A stretch of DNA of 64,000 bases, taken from positions 201,424 to 265,423 of the forward strand of contig NZ_KE136363.1 of NCBI RefSeq assembly GCF_000406965.1. The letters are read 5' to 3'. The notes under the pieces are model-generated. The model was not told where the DNA came from and made no database searches. It saw nothing but the letters and a program-made list of their open reading frames with translations. Every line of letters starts with the position of its first letter. Position 1 is the first letter of the stretch. Source of the stretch: Enterococcus avium ATCC 14025 (lineage in GTDB: Bacteria; Bacillota; Bacilli; Lactobacillales; Enterococcaceae). Below, piece after piece: positions 42,633 to 52,443 of the stretch. The translations under genes were made by a program, and so were the position numbers.

Positions 42633-42986
42633 ATGGATTTTGTTGATGCTTCAAGCAGTATTCGGGAATTCCTGAAGGCTGCTTTTTTTGATGGCTTCGA
42701 ATCATTCAGAATATGGAAAATTGAAGCCACAGCACCACTTCCCTGTCTTCTAATTAAGACAATAGGGAAAAATACCATCCAACTGTTAGTTCGCTCAGAA
42801 AGCGATATAGAGGCATTGGAGAAATGCACAGATGTTGGAAATTATTTAAAACGGAACTTTTCTGATATAGAGGGTGTCAATGTCTTTGATGTTGATTTTC
42901 AGATGTCACCAGTTCCAAATGTCGATGATGTGTCTAAAAAAGATGAAGCTTGGTGCTACATGTATATTAACTATTTCGAAAATTAA
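42633..42986 (+). CDS. Tail terminator protein
   Basis: 117 residues of alternating helix and strand, with MDFVDASSSIREFLK and NYLKRNF. Position directly before the tail tube genes fits the terminator. AAAGGAG upstream. Confidence 0.6.
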   Translation: MDFVDASSSIREFLKAAFFDGFESFRIWKIEATAPLPCLLIKTIGKNTIQLLVRSESDIEALEKCTDVGNYLKRNFSDIEGVNVFDVDFQMSPVPNVDDVSKKDEAWCYMYINYFEN

Positions 42987-42998
42987 GGAGGAACTATT

Positions 42999-43253
42999 TT
43001 GGCAGAGAAAGCTCAAGATAAGAAAAAAGAAACAAAGCAAGAAGCAGTTGCAAATAAAGAATCGAAAGTCAGAGTAATGGCTAAATCGAATTCTGGTGCT
43101 GGAACGACGTTAAGCGTCAATATCGAAGGTGTTCCGAAAGTTATCATTCATGGGGAAATCCTTGAATTGACTGAGAAGCAACTTCAAAAATTGAAAATTT
43201 CTAGCTCGTCATGGAGTTATGAAGAAACAGAAAAGAAGGAGGGAACTAAATAA
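42999..43253 (+). CDS. Small hypothetical tail-region protein
   Basis: 84 residues: a Lys/Glu/Gln-rich N-terminus, then a beta segment (TLSVNIEGVPKVIIHGEILELTEKQLQKLK). TTG start at 42999 with AAGGAGG. Its stop shares a base with the major tail protein start. Confidence 0.6.
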   Translation: MAEKAQDKKKETKQEAVANKESKVRVMAKSNSGAGTTLSVNIEGVPKVIIHGEILELTEKQLQKLKISSSSWSYEETEKKEGTK

Positions 43254-44071
43254 TGGCAAAAGACCAATTTTTCCATTTTAATAAAAAGAACATCCAAGGG
43301 GGCGCTGGACGTCTAATCATTGGTGAAGATACGACTTTTCGTCCAACAAAAATTTCAGATGTAATGGATATGAAAACTTTTGAGCTAAAGGAAGGTTTCC
43401 GTGATCTTGGTGGAACAACGGAAGGTATCAGCCGTTCTCGTGGCAACGAAACAGAAGAAGTAACGATTGACCAATCAGTTACTCCTATTGATACAACAAT
43501 TAGCGGATGGACCAACACTATTGGTACCACATTAATGGAAAATTCAATTGACAATCGTTCGTTAGCTATGGCTGGTGGCGATATTACCGAGACAGCAGCC
43601 GACCTCGGTGATCCTGCGACCCTAGCTGCGGCCATTAATAAAGGTAACCGAAAAATCAAAGTAGCCTCTGGTAAAGGCGTTGATTTCGAAACCGTCCGTT
43701 TTGCTAAAATTGGTGAGGAAACAATTGAAATTTCTTCTGTTCAAGCCGCTGACGATCTTATCACATTGAAAAAAGGTGTTTCAAAAGCATATTCCACAAC
43801 TGATACTTTGACACCAGTAAAAGAACTCGGAACTAAGACGATTAGTTATGGAGCACCAACGTCAATTGCTTCATATAGCTTAACTCTGATTGTAAAACGT
43901 GAAGACGGGACATTCTTAATGGTCCACTATTATGAAGTGAAGATTAGCGATAATGTCGAAACAAATCACGGAAAAGAAAAGGCAACACTTCCAGTTTCGT
44001 TTACTTCATTCGCTCAGGACGACCTGCCCGAAGATGAAAATGTCTTCATTGAAATCGAACAAGTATTGTAA
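43253..44071 (+). CDS. Major tail tube protein
   Basis: 272 residues, beta-rich with few helices (GGAGRLIIGEDTTFRPTKISDVMDMKTFELKEGF), directly upstream of the G/T chaperone pair. Gene order and composition support the tube protein. Confidence 0.75.
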   Translation: MAKDQFFHFNKKNIQGGAGRLIIGEDTTFRPTKISDVMDMKTFELKEGFRDLGGTTEGISRSRGNETEEVTIDQSVTPIDTTISGWTNTIGTTLMENSIDNRSLAMAGGDITETAADLGDPATLAAAINKGNRKIKVASGKGVDFETVRFAKIGEETIEISSVQAADDLITLKKGVSKAYSTTDTLTPVKELGTKTISYGAPTSIASYSLTLIVKREDGTFLMVHYYEVKISDNVETNHGKEKATLPVSFTSFAQDDLPEDENVFIEIEQVL

Positions 44072-44127
44072 TCGCATGGCCTTGCTTATCAGCAGGGTCT
44101 TTTATTTTGTCTAAAAAGGAGAATAAC

Positions 44128-44706
44128 ATGACTGAAAATACAACAGTAGAACAAATCAATAGTGTAGTAACTGAAATGAAAATGGTGGAGTTAAGCGATG
44201 GAAGTAAGATTCCTGTACCGCGCTTAACGAATAAGAAAGTAGTGTCGTTAGTTAAATTCGTTGCCGGTGACGGTTTGATAATTTACAACGACTATTTAAA
44301 ATGGCGAGAAGCAAACACGGAAAAACGCCCTGCACTTGATGAAGTTGGCGAACAGAAAAAAGATGAAAATGGAAATTTAGAATGGGAATTCAAATTCCCA
44401 ACGATCGATCAAATTGTTGAATTTGCGTTAGAGGTGTTACCTGATGAAAAAATTACAAAACTTTTAGCAATCGTTTTGGATAAGACGATTGAAGAAGCAG
44501 AAGAAATGGACTTCTTTGATACATCGTTGATTATTGGGGCATTTTTAGAAGGAACTCCGATCGAAAAATTAACGGCGCTGATAAAAAAGATTCAAACGAA
44601 ATTTCGTCCGATGAGCAAGGAGAATCAACAAGCGGCTCAAACAAAACCAGCGGCCAATCAGCAGTCGGCATCAGTAGTGCAATTGAATCCTTCGCCTCAA
44701 GCATAA
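44128..44706 (+). CDS. Tail assembly chaperone gpG
   Basis: 192 residues from ATG 44128 (AAAAGGAG upstream; an in-frame codon at 44107 lacks a site). A helical acidic protein ending in a Gln/Ala-rich tail. It is the short product of a frameshifting G/T pair. Confidence 0.78.
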   Translation: MTENTTVEQINSVVTEMKMVELSDGSKIPVPRLTNKKVVSLVKFVAGDGLIIYNDYLKWREANTEKRPALDEVGEQKKDENGNLEWEFKFPTIDQIVEFALEVLPDEKITKLLAIVLDKTIEEAEEMDFFDTSLIIGAFLEGTPIEKLTALIKKIQTKFRPMSKENQQAAQTKPAANQQSASVVQLNPSPQA

Positions 44707-45023
44707 TTGAACAGATTCAATTCGTTTCATATTTTTATTCATTGTCAGAAGAGTATGTATTGGATCAGTCGTTTAGTTGGCTGAGACGAAAATATGAATG
44801 GGGAAATAAAAAGGAATATGAATCAAGACGTGCTCGACAATATGAGATTCAAGTAGCAATCGTTGATTCAGTTGGAATGTTCTTAAGCAAACTGACTGGG
44901 CAACAGGATTATGATTCTAATTTGATGAAGCCGTACGAAGAAGCTATCAAGAGCGCAAAAGAAAATATCACTCAAAATGCAAATGAGGAAGGTATTGACA
45001 CCACTCAATGGTGGAAGAAATAA
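44128..45023 (+). CDS. Tail assembly chaperone gpGT, made by -1 frameshift
   Basis: The -1 frame is open from before the slippery site to 45023 without a stop and includes FVSYFYSLSEEYVLDQSFSWLRRKYEWG, a typical T domain. Slipping at A_AAA_AAG (44583-44589) gives 154 + 144 = about 298 residues. Such G/GT pairs chaperone the tape measure protein during tail assembly. Confidence 0.75.
44583..44589 (+). promoter_or_regulatory. -1 frameshift slippery heptamer A_AAA_AAG
   Basis: In the gpG frame the codons are ATA AAA AAG, giving the canonical heptamer. The -1 frame is the open T frame downstream. Confidence 0.75.
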
Positions 45024-45050
45024 AAATACATATAGAAGGGAGTTGAGCAA

Positions 45051-48000
45051 ATGGCAGAAGGTACAAAAGTTGGCGGTGCTTATATAGAAATCACAGCAGA
45101 CTCTGCACCAGCTGAGAAGGCGGTAGCCACTTTTTTCAACTGGTTCACAAGAACTGGCGAGGCCGCTACTGATTTGGCAAGTAAAATCAGTAACACGGTT
45201 GAGACTGCAAAAGATTTAGGCGAAAAAGGAAGCCAATCAGCGAAGACAGTTTCAACTGGCTTTCAATCTATGACGCAGAAAATGAAAAGCGCAAACGCTA
45301 GTTTATCAGCTGATTCGAAAAAGAATTTCGATCAAATGAAAAGCGATGCGAAGGTGTCTTATTCTGAAATGACAAAAGACAGCAAAGCGATGAATAAAGC
45401 ATTAGTTATTTCAATGAAAAGTAGCTTATCCAATTTGAAGTCAAGTTTCTCTGATCTAAAAAACGGATTCAAAACCATTGGAAATTCACTATTAGACTTG
45501 ATTAAAAAGCCTGTAGATAAAGTCATAGAACTACCAGGAACCATCCAACGTGCCATGAAATCCGTAACTGGTTTTGTTAGTTCAGGTTTTGCTCAAGCAA
45601 AAAATCAAGCAATTTCTCAGATACAGTCAATTCCGACAAAGGCCACCCAGGTTCTAAATAGAACTAAAGATGTCTTTGTTACTGGTTTTAACTCAGTAGT
45701 TAATACGACTGCAAATGCTGTATCTAAAATCGGCAACGGATTGTCTCAGCTTCCTTCAAAAGCGTCACAGGTAGCCTCGAACATAAGAACAGGGTTTGTG
45801 AATGGAATAAAGAGCATTCCGAGTGTCGTTTCTAACATTTGGCAGTCAGTAAAAAGTGGTATCAAGTCGATATCAACTAGCGCTTCAGATGCATCAAGAT
45901 CAGTAAAGACTAACCTTACCAATGGATTCAAATCTGTTTTTGACAGAGCAAAATCAATATTTCCTAATATCAGGAATCAGATTAAATCTGGAGTAAACGA
46001 TCCAGCAATAAATTCTAAAAGATCAATTGAAGATTTAGCAACTTCCATTGCTTCGATTGCGATTGTTTCAAAAGCATTTGGAGTATTAAGTGATTCAATC
46101 GGTAGAGCTATTGATCGTATCGACACAATTGATACAGCTACGAAATCACTTACTGTTTTAACAGGAAGTGCTGGAATCGCTAAACAAGTCATGGATGATC
46201 TAGCAGCTGCTATTGAAGGCACACCTATTGCTCTGAATGATGTTGCAATGGGTGCTAAGAAAATGGTTGCTGCTGGGATGGAAGGCACGAAAGTCAAAGG
46301 TGTGTTCCAAGCAATCGCTGATGCTGCTTATGGTGTTGGTAATGGTGCTGAATCAATTGATCAAATCACGAGTGCAATTGCCGGAATGCAATCTGCAGGT
46401 GTTGTTTATGCTGATGATATCAATAGATTAGTAGATGCCGGGATTCCGGCTTGGCAAATTCTAGCTAATGCTAGCAAAAAATCCGTTACGGATATGAAAG
46501 AAGCTGTCTCTGATGGTACTCTTTCAGCAGGTGATGCAATTGAAGACCTTCGAAGAGGTATTGAAGAAGGTACAGAGGGCGTCGCGGGATCAACAGCCAA
46601 AATGGCCGGTCTGGCTAAAACCGCTGGGGATACTTTGTCTGGATCGATGGCGAACTTTAAGACGGCCATCACTACTACGATTGTTAAAGGTTTAGAACCA
46701 TTTAAAAAAGTTGCTGTTGACGCGCTAGGATCAGCAACAAAAGCAATGAAATCGTTCCGTGACAACACAATTGGTTCAGAAAAGGTGCAATCAATTTTAG
46801 CTTCTATGGCTAAATCTCTTGAAGGAATTGGAAAATCAACGAATCCTTTAGTCTCTATTTTTAAAGGATTATTTTCAGCACTAGCGTCGTATGGATCACT
46901 GGTTGTAGTAATTAGTCTTTTTATTAGATTAAAAACTATCATTATTTCGTTCTTTTCAGTCGTTTCAACAACAAATCCGTTCATTATCGTAGCTGCTGCA
47001 GTCATTGGACTAGCTGTAGCTTTAACAGACTTGTACAAACGTTCAGAGAAATTCAGACAATTAGTTGCTCCATTGATTGATTTTGTTAAGAAGCTTGGAG
47101 AAACATTTGTTATTGCAGGAAATGCGATTCATGGGGCATTACAGTTAATATTTGTTGGTGGTGATCGCAAGAAGACCGAAGCGCTTCGAGAAAATCTCAA
47201 TCAGCTTTTACCGCAACAAACTGTTAACGTCATTATCGATCGATTAACAGCGTTGCACAAAGCATTTGGAGAGTTTAGAGAAAAGGCTAGTGAGAAGTTT
47301 GGGATTGCAGCTCAAGCAATTAAAGGGAGTTTTGACTTAATCTTCGTTGGCGGAGATAGAGGTAAGACTGAGGAACTGAAACAAACACTCAATAATCTGT
47401 TTCCTCAAGAAACCGCCAATAAAATTCTTGAACGTTTAACGATTCTTCACAAAGCTTTTGATCAATTCAAAAAAGATGCAAGCGAAAGAGTACAAGTAGC
47501 GTCAAATATCATCAGGTCAAGTCTAGATCAGATTCTTCATGGCGGTGATCGCAAGCAGTATGAAGATTTGAAGTTGGCTTTAGCTGACTTTTTACCGCAA
47601 GAAACTGTTAATGCGATCATGAATCGAATAACTATACTTCATGAGAGTTTTAACAGACTGAAAAATGGAATTCAAATCGTCAAAGATGTTCTAACTGGCG
47701 ATATGGACTTTCATTCGTTTTCCGAAGCTATCAATACAAACATGTTCAGCGATGCAACGATTCAACGTTTTGAAAAATTCTATGAGGTCGTTCAGCAAAT
47801 CCGACGAGCATTCTTAGGATTAAAGTTCATTATTTCAGGAAATATTACCAGCCTCGAAGGCCTGACGAATCTTTTTGGTGATTCGTTTAGCGAAAATCAA
47901 TTAAATATAATCTACCGTTTAGGTCAAGGCATCCGAAATTTTGTTCAAGGTGTAAAACAGCAGTTTGCAGAGTTCGAAATAGCAATAGACAAAGCATTCG

Positions 48001-51000
48001 AAGGAAAATTCGAACCATTAATCAACATTTTCAAATCATTATTACCAAAAATCATAGCTATATTGGTCGGTGGAATACCTGGTTTGATCATTACCGGAAG
48101 CAATCTGATTTCGAAACTGGCTGAAGGTATGGAAACTACGGTACCAGACCTATTAGAAAAAGTTTCAGAAATCGTCCTGGGATTGGTGACTTCATTTACT
48201 GAGATATTACCTAAGATGATTGAAATTGGGGTCAGTCTACTAACGAATATCATACAAGGGATACTGCAAACACTTATTCCATTAGCACAAGCTGCAGTAA
48301 CTGTCGCATTCACCATTTCTAAGACAATCATTGAGACGTTACTCTCCGTGTTGCCTCAATTGATTGAATCAGGAGTTACAATCCTGACTGCGATTATTAC
48401 CGGAATCATTCAGATGTTACCAAATCTGATCAGTGCGGTAATTTCGCTTGTTGAAATGATACTTTCACTGATCATTACCTATCTTCCAAAAATCATTGAA
48501 GCTGGTATGACTATTCTAGTTGCTTTGATTAATGGGATTATGATGATGCTGCCGAAATTGATTGAGTTGGCCTTCAATCTGATTATTTCTCTAGTCACGA
48601 CGTTGATTCAGAGCTTGCCGAAGATTATCGAGGCGGGTGTCAAAATTCTTGGATCATTAATTCAAGGAATTCTAAATGTCTTACCTAAATTAATAGAATT
48701 GGCGATTAAACTAATCATTACGATAGTAGCGATACTTATTCAGAATTTACCTAAAATCATTGGTGCCGGCGTTCAAATCCTACTCGCTCTTGGTAAAGGT
48801 ATTTTGAATACAATCGGTGTCTTGATTAAGATGTTGCCGCAAGTTGTCGCTGCGATCTTTAAAGCATTTGGAGATGTGAAGTGGTGGGAAATCGGCAAAG
48901 ACATTCTGTTAGGAATTGGTAAAGGTATTACTGACGCGTTAGGCTCACTCAAAAAAACAGTAACTGATGTTGCAGGGAATGTTAGTAAATGGTTCAAAGA
49001 TAAACTAAAAATCAAGTCACCGTCACGAGTGATGATTGGGATCGCTAAATGGGTCCCTGAAGGTGTTGCTGTCGGAATAGAAAAAGGATTACCAGTTATT
49101 GAGGGCGTTGTTTCTACAATGACAGACATGATGACCAAGGCTGTACAAGATGCAGAACCTGTCGGACTCTCAAATGACATGATTGTAACTGAGAGCTACG
49201 GGATGCCTGATGCGAGTCAGATGCAGGCCTCAGCTCAACAAGCTTCACAGGCAGGTAATCAAGGAATGTCTGATTCAACTCCTCAGTTGCTACAAACAGC
49301 TTTATCAGCTGCTAATGGTATTTTGGGTCAGTTTAGTTCAATCAGCCCTTCGATGGTAACTCAAGGGGCTGACTGGTTAACAAACTTCATGAATGGTTGG
49401 AATTCAGTTGCTCCGACTATGCTTGCAACGACAAATAGTTTTATTGTTCAATACACAACACTGATTACTAGTCAGAATAGCCCGAATTATCAAATGGGAC
49501 GAACTTGGATGCAGAATAAGTTAAACGGCTGGAATAGTCTTGTTTCTACATTCATTACGACTGTGAGAAACTTCTGCAATCAAGTCTTGAATCTTTTACG
49601 GAGCTTTTACAATGCGATGTACCAAACTGGCCGCACTTGGCTTCAAAATCTGTTGAACGGTTGGAACTCACTCTACCAAACATTCATCAATCGGGTGAAT
49701 CAGCTGGGAAATGATGCGATTAATAATCTTCGATCGAAGTCGGGCGGCTTTAATAGCGCTGGACGTTTTTTGATGCAATCGTTGATCGATGGCATCAATT
49801 CTATGGGCGGTTCTCTATCTGCAACAATGAACAGTGTCGCTAATAAGATGGTTGGTGGTATCGGTAAAGGTGTTAATGGCGTAATTGGTGGAGTTAACTA
49901 TGTCCTAAAAGAAGTAGAATCCGACAAGAAATTAGGAGCTTGGACAGTACCGCAGTATGCCAGAGGAACTGAAGGCCATCCGGCTGATGGTCCGGCGATT
50001 GTCAACGATCAGAAGGGCTCCAAGTATCAGGAAATCATCCAAGATCCAGACGGATCTACTTTCATGGCGAAGGGAAGAAATGCTCTTGTTTGGCTTAAAA
50101 AGGGTGCGAAGGTACTCAACGCAACAATGACTGAACGTGTGCTAAAAGCTCAGAATAACCTTGGAAGTATGATTCCGAAATATGCTGATGGTGTCGGTGA
50201 ATTTGATATTGTCGATTTTCTCGACGATGAAAATGCAGTATTGAAGTTCCTGAATGGCAAAGTGGATTATAAAGGAATCAATGAACCCTGGTTAGACATG
50301 ACAAAATCAGGTGTAAAACTGATGACAGGTGCTGCTAACAAAATGATTCAGGGGGAGTTGGAAAAATTCTTCACTCACGGAACATTTGATGGCGCAATGG
50401 GAGCAAATAATGTTTACAAGTATCTAGTGGATATCGCTCAGAAAATGATGAGTAAGTTCCCTGGTTTAACAATCACATCTGGTTATCGGGCTGGTGATCC
50501 ATACTACCATGGAAAACATCAAGCAATTGACTTGGCATATCCTGGTGTAGTCGGTTCTGCAAAATATACGGAGGCTGCAAATTGGGCGTTTGAAAAATTC
50601 GCGAAACAGATCGCCTATGTAATCACGAACGGGAAAGTTAGAGACCGAATGGGTCTCAGTGGAACCGGATCAAGTGGACAGTGGGTTACTTGGCCTGACG
50701 GAGATCACTTTGACCATATTCATCTAAATGGATCAATGGGCGGTGGAGACATCTTTACTGGTGGTAGCGGGAGTTCAAGTTCAAGCGCAGTAGGATATAA
50801 TCCTTCCGCTGGAGTAGAGCAATGGAGATCGCTAGCGATAAAAGCATTGAAGATGGAAGGGCAGTACTCTGTAGCTAATTTGAACGCAATGTTAAGACAG
50901 ATTCAAACTGAATCAGGTGGCAATCCAAACGCCGTTAACAATTGGGATATCAATGCACAACGTGGCGATCCTTCTAGGGGGTTGCTTCAAACAATCAGTG

Positions 51001-51563
51001 CAACTTTTAAAGCATACGCTAGACCTGGATATGATAAAAACATGGTTGATCCTTTATCAAATATGTTGGCTTCAATTCGTTATGCAGTTTCAAGATACGG
51101 ATCACTACTGGCGGCTTATCGTGGAGTTGGTTATGAGAATGGCGGATGGATAACTCAAGACGGTCTTTACCGAGCCGGAGAAAAAGGAAAACCAGAGGTC
51201 GTCCTACCTGTAACTAAGCCAGCTCGTGCCATGGAACTGATAGGTCAAGCTATTTCGTACATGGTCAACAATGGATCAAATATCCTTGACTCAGCGAGTA
51301 TCGGTTTGAATAATCTCGCAACAAATATGACTGTTAATCTAGCTGAAATTATAGGGATGGAGACACAAGACGCTAGAAACTTAATGCAATCAAAATCTGG
51401 TGGGATGATCAACTTAACTGAGATTATCAATTTACTTAAGGTAAATAATGAATTGCTTCATGAAATTGCAGTGAAAGATTCATCAACCTATCTTGATAAG
51501 AAAAAAATTTCGCAAGAATTAGCTGAACCTATCGCAAAAGAAATAGTAAGAAAGGGGTTATAG
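45051..51563 (+). CDS. Tape measure protein with two wall-hydrolase domains
   Basis: 2170 residues. A conserved tape-measure domain lies at about 327-510 and membrane segments at about 609-655. There are three GGDRKKTE-type repeats of about 55 residues (704-870), five hydrophobic repeats of about 39 residues built on LPKIIEAG (1053-1260), and NGWNS repeats (about 1444-1560). Near the C-terminus, SGYRAGDPYYHGKHQAIDL (about 1810) and DHFDHIHLNG (about 1885) are an M15-like zinc peptidase, and LNAMLRQIQTESGGNP with RGLLQTISATF (about 1945-1985) is a lytic transglycosylase with catalytic Glu. It sets tail length and helps DNA cross the wall. AAGGGAG precedes the ATG. Confidence 0.92.
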   Translation: MAEGTKVGGAYIEITADSAPAEKAVATFFNWFTRTGEAATDLASKISNTVETAKDLGEKGSQSAKTVSTGFQSMTQKMKSANASLSADSKKNFDQMKSDAKVSYSEMTKDSKAMNKALVISMKSSLSNLKSSFSDLKNGFKTIGNSLLDLIKKPVDKVIELPGTIQRAMKSVTGFVSSGFAQAKNQAISQIQSIPTKATQVLNRTKDVFVTGFNSVVNTTANAVSKIGNGLSQLPSKASQVASNIRTGFVNGIKSIPSVVSNIWQSVKSGIKSISTSASDASRSVKTNLTNGFKSVFDRAKSIFPNIRNQIKSGVNDPAINSKRSIEDLATSIASIAIVSKAFGVLSDSIGRAIDRIDTIDTATKSLTVLTGSAGIAKQVMDDLAAAIEGTPIALNDVAMGAKKMVAAGMEGTKVKGVFQAIADAAYGVGNGAESIDQITSAIAGMQSAGVVYADDINRLVDAGIPAWQILANASKKSVTDMKEAVSDGTLSAGDAIEDLRRGIEEGTEGVAGSTAKMAGLAKTAGDTLSGSMANFKTAITTTIVKGLEPFKKVAVDALGSATKAMKSFRDNTIGSEKVQSILASMAKSLEGIGKSTNPLVSIFKGLFSALASYGSLVVVISLFIRLKTIIISFFSVVSTTNPFIIVAAAVIGLAVALTDLYKRSEKFRQLVAPLIDFVKKLGETFVIAGNAIHGALQLIFVGGDRKKTEALRENLNQLLPQQTVNVIIDRLTALHKAFGEFREKASEKFGIAAQAIKGSFDLIFVGGDRGKTEELKQTLNNLFPQETANKILERLTILHKAFDQFKKDASERVQVASNIIRSSLDQILHGGDRKQYEDLKLALADFLPQETVNAIMNRITILHESFNRLKNGIQIVKDVLTGDMDFHSFSEAINTNMFSDATIQRFEKFYEVVQQIRRAFLGLKFIISGNITSLEGLTNLFGDSFSENQLNIIYRLGQGIRNFVQGVKQQFAEFEIAIDKAFEGKFEPLINIFKSLLPKIIAILVGGIPGLIITGSNLISKLAEGMETTVPDLLEKVSEIVLGLVTSFTEILPKMIEIGVSLLTNIIQGILQTLIPLAQAAVTVAFTISKTIIETLLSVLPQLIESGVTILTAIITGIIQMLPNLISAVISLVEMILSLIITYLPKIIEAGMTILVALINGIMMMLPKLIELAFNLIISLVTTLIQSLPKIIEAGVKILGSLIQGILNVLPKLIELAIKLIITIVAILIQNLPKIIGAGVQILLALGKGILNTIGVLIKMLPQVVAAIFKAFGDVKWWEIGKDILLGIGKGITDALGSLKKTVTDVAGNVSKWFKDKLKIKSPSRVMIGIAKWVPEGVAVGIEKGLPVIEGVVSTMTDMMTKAVQDAEPVGLSNDMIVTESYGMPDASQMQASAQQASQAGNQGMSDSTPQLLQTALSAANGILGQFSSISPSMVTQGADWLTNFMNGWNSVAPTMLATTNSFIVQYTTLITSQNSPNYQMGRTWMQNKLNGWNSLVSTFITTVRNFCNQVLNLLRSFYNAMYQTGRTWLQNLLNGWNSLYQTFINRVNQLGNDAINNLRSKSGGFNSAGRFLMQSLIDGINSMGGSLSATMNSVANKMVGGIGKGVNGVIGGVNYVLKEVESDKKLGAWTVPQYARGTEGHPADGPAIVNDQKGSKYQEIIQDPDGSTFMAKGRNALVWLKKGAKVLNATMTERVLKAQNNLGSMIPKYADGVGEFDIVDFLDDENAVLKFLNGKVDYKGINEPWLDMTKSGVKLMTGAANKMIQGELEKFFTHGTFDGAMGANNVYKYLVDIAQKMMSKFPGLTITSGYRAGDPYYHGKHQAIDLAYPGVVGSAKYTEAANWAFEKFAKQIAYVITNGKVRDRMGLSGTGSSGQWVTWPDGDHFDHIHLNGSMGGGDIFTGGSGSSSSSAVGYNPSAGVEQWRSLAIKALKMEGQYSVANLNAMLRQIQTESGGNPNAVNNWDINAQRGDPSRGLLQTISATFKAYARPGYDKNMVDPLSNMLASIRYAVSRYGSLLAAYRGVGYENGGWITQDGLYRAGEKGKPEVVLPVTKPARAMELIGQAISYMVNNGSNILDSASIGLNNLATNMTVNLAEIIGMETQDARNLMQSKSGGMINLTEIINLLKVNNELLHEIAVKDSSTYLDKKKISQELAEPIAKEIVRKGL

Positions 51564-51564
51564 T

Positions 51565-52443
51565 ATGCGTCGAGAGTTTGAGCTAACTAACGGAGATGGC
51601 GATGCTATTTCCTTAAATGACAAAAAAGGTCTTCTGGGAGTAGATCCAGAAGGCCTTGGAATCTCAATAAGTAATAATTTCAATGCTAGTAATGGTAACC
51701 AGAGATTGGTTGAGTGTGAAGCGGATTTCGAAGAGTTCAAAATAGATATCATTTATGGTCTTCGTGATCACCAACAAACATACCAAATTTATCTTGAGTT
51801 TGTTAAGTTCCTTTCTCATCCGCCTATTGTATTAAAGTATGCAAGTGACGCAGGGGAGAAATACAGAAATGTTGCGCTGAAACGATTAACTAAGTCGGAA
51901 CGTTCATTTGGAAGGTTGCTTAAAGAGTCTTTATTACTCGAATATTTAACCCCTTGGTATGAAGTAAAAAAAGCAGAAATTCAACAAAGTAATCAAAAAA
52001 TATATACGAGAGGGAAAATATACGGATTCACTTTTCCTTACGTGTATACTCAAAATGCAAATGAAAAGACCGGAACTTTTAATGTTTCGAATGATTCAGT
52101 TTATCTTTTCAACAATAAAGATCGTAGTTCGCCTGTAAAAGTAACGGTTTCAGGTGAATGTAAAAATCCGTATTGGGAAGTATTTAAGGATGGAGAACTC
52201 GTCGCTAGCGATGGGTTCTTTTTGAATTTAGAAGAAGGACAAACACTAGTAGTATCGAGTCTTTTTCAGGATCGAACAGCGCTACTTTATGATTCTCAAG
52301 GAAATGTTTCTTCAGTTTATCAGCAACAAGATCACACAAAAACAAATTTTGTGCATATGCCTATTGGAAACTCATCCATCGTTTTTCATACTGCAAATGC
52401 TGAGGTTTCTGTAGAAGTTTATGAGGAGTGTGATGTTTTTTGA
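51565..52443 (+). CDS. Distal tail protein (Dit)
   Basis: 292 residues. The N-terminal half (MRREFELTNGDGDAISLND) and LKRLTKSERSFGRLLKESLLLEYLTPWYE fit Dit-type hub proteins; the C-terminal half is beta-rich like a carbohydrate-binding insertion. AAGGGG precedes the ATG. Position after the tape measure supports it. Confidence 0.78.
   Translation: MRREFELTNGDGDAISLNDKKGLLGVDPEGLGISISNNFNASNGNQRLVECEADFEEFKIDIIYGLRDHQQTYQIYLEFVKFLSHPPIVLKYASDAGEKYRNVALKRLTKSERSFGRLLKESLLLEYLTPWYEVKKAEIQQSNQKIYTRGKIYGFTFPYVYTQNANEKTGTFNVSNDSVYLFNNKDRSSPVKVTVSGECKNPYWEVFKDGELVASDGFFLNLEEGQTLVVSSLFQDRTALLYDSQGNVSSVYQQQDHTKTNFVHMPIGNSSIVFHTANAEVSVEVYEECDVF

Noticed and set aside
48208..48830. Membrane transporter encoded within the tape measure region
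   Set aside because: The hydrophobic repeats are in frame within the single 2170-residue protein and are regular 39-residue tape measure repeats.
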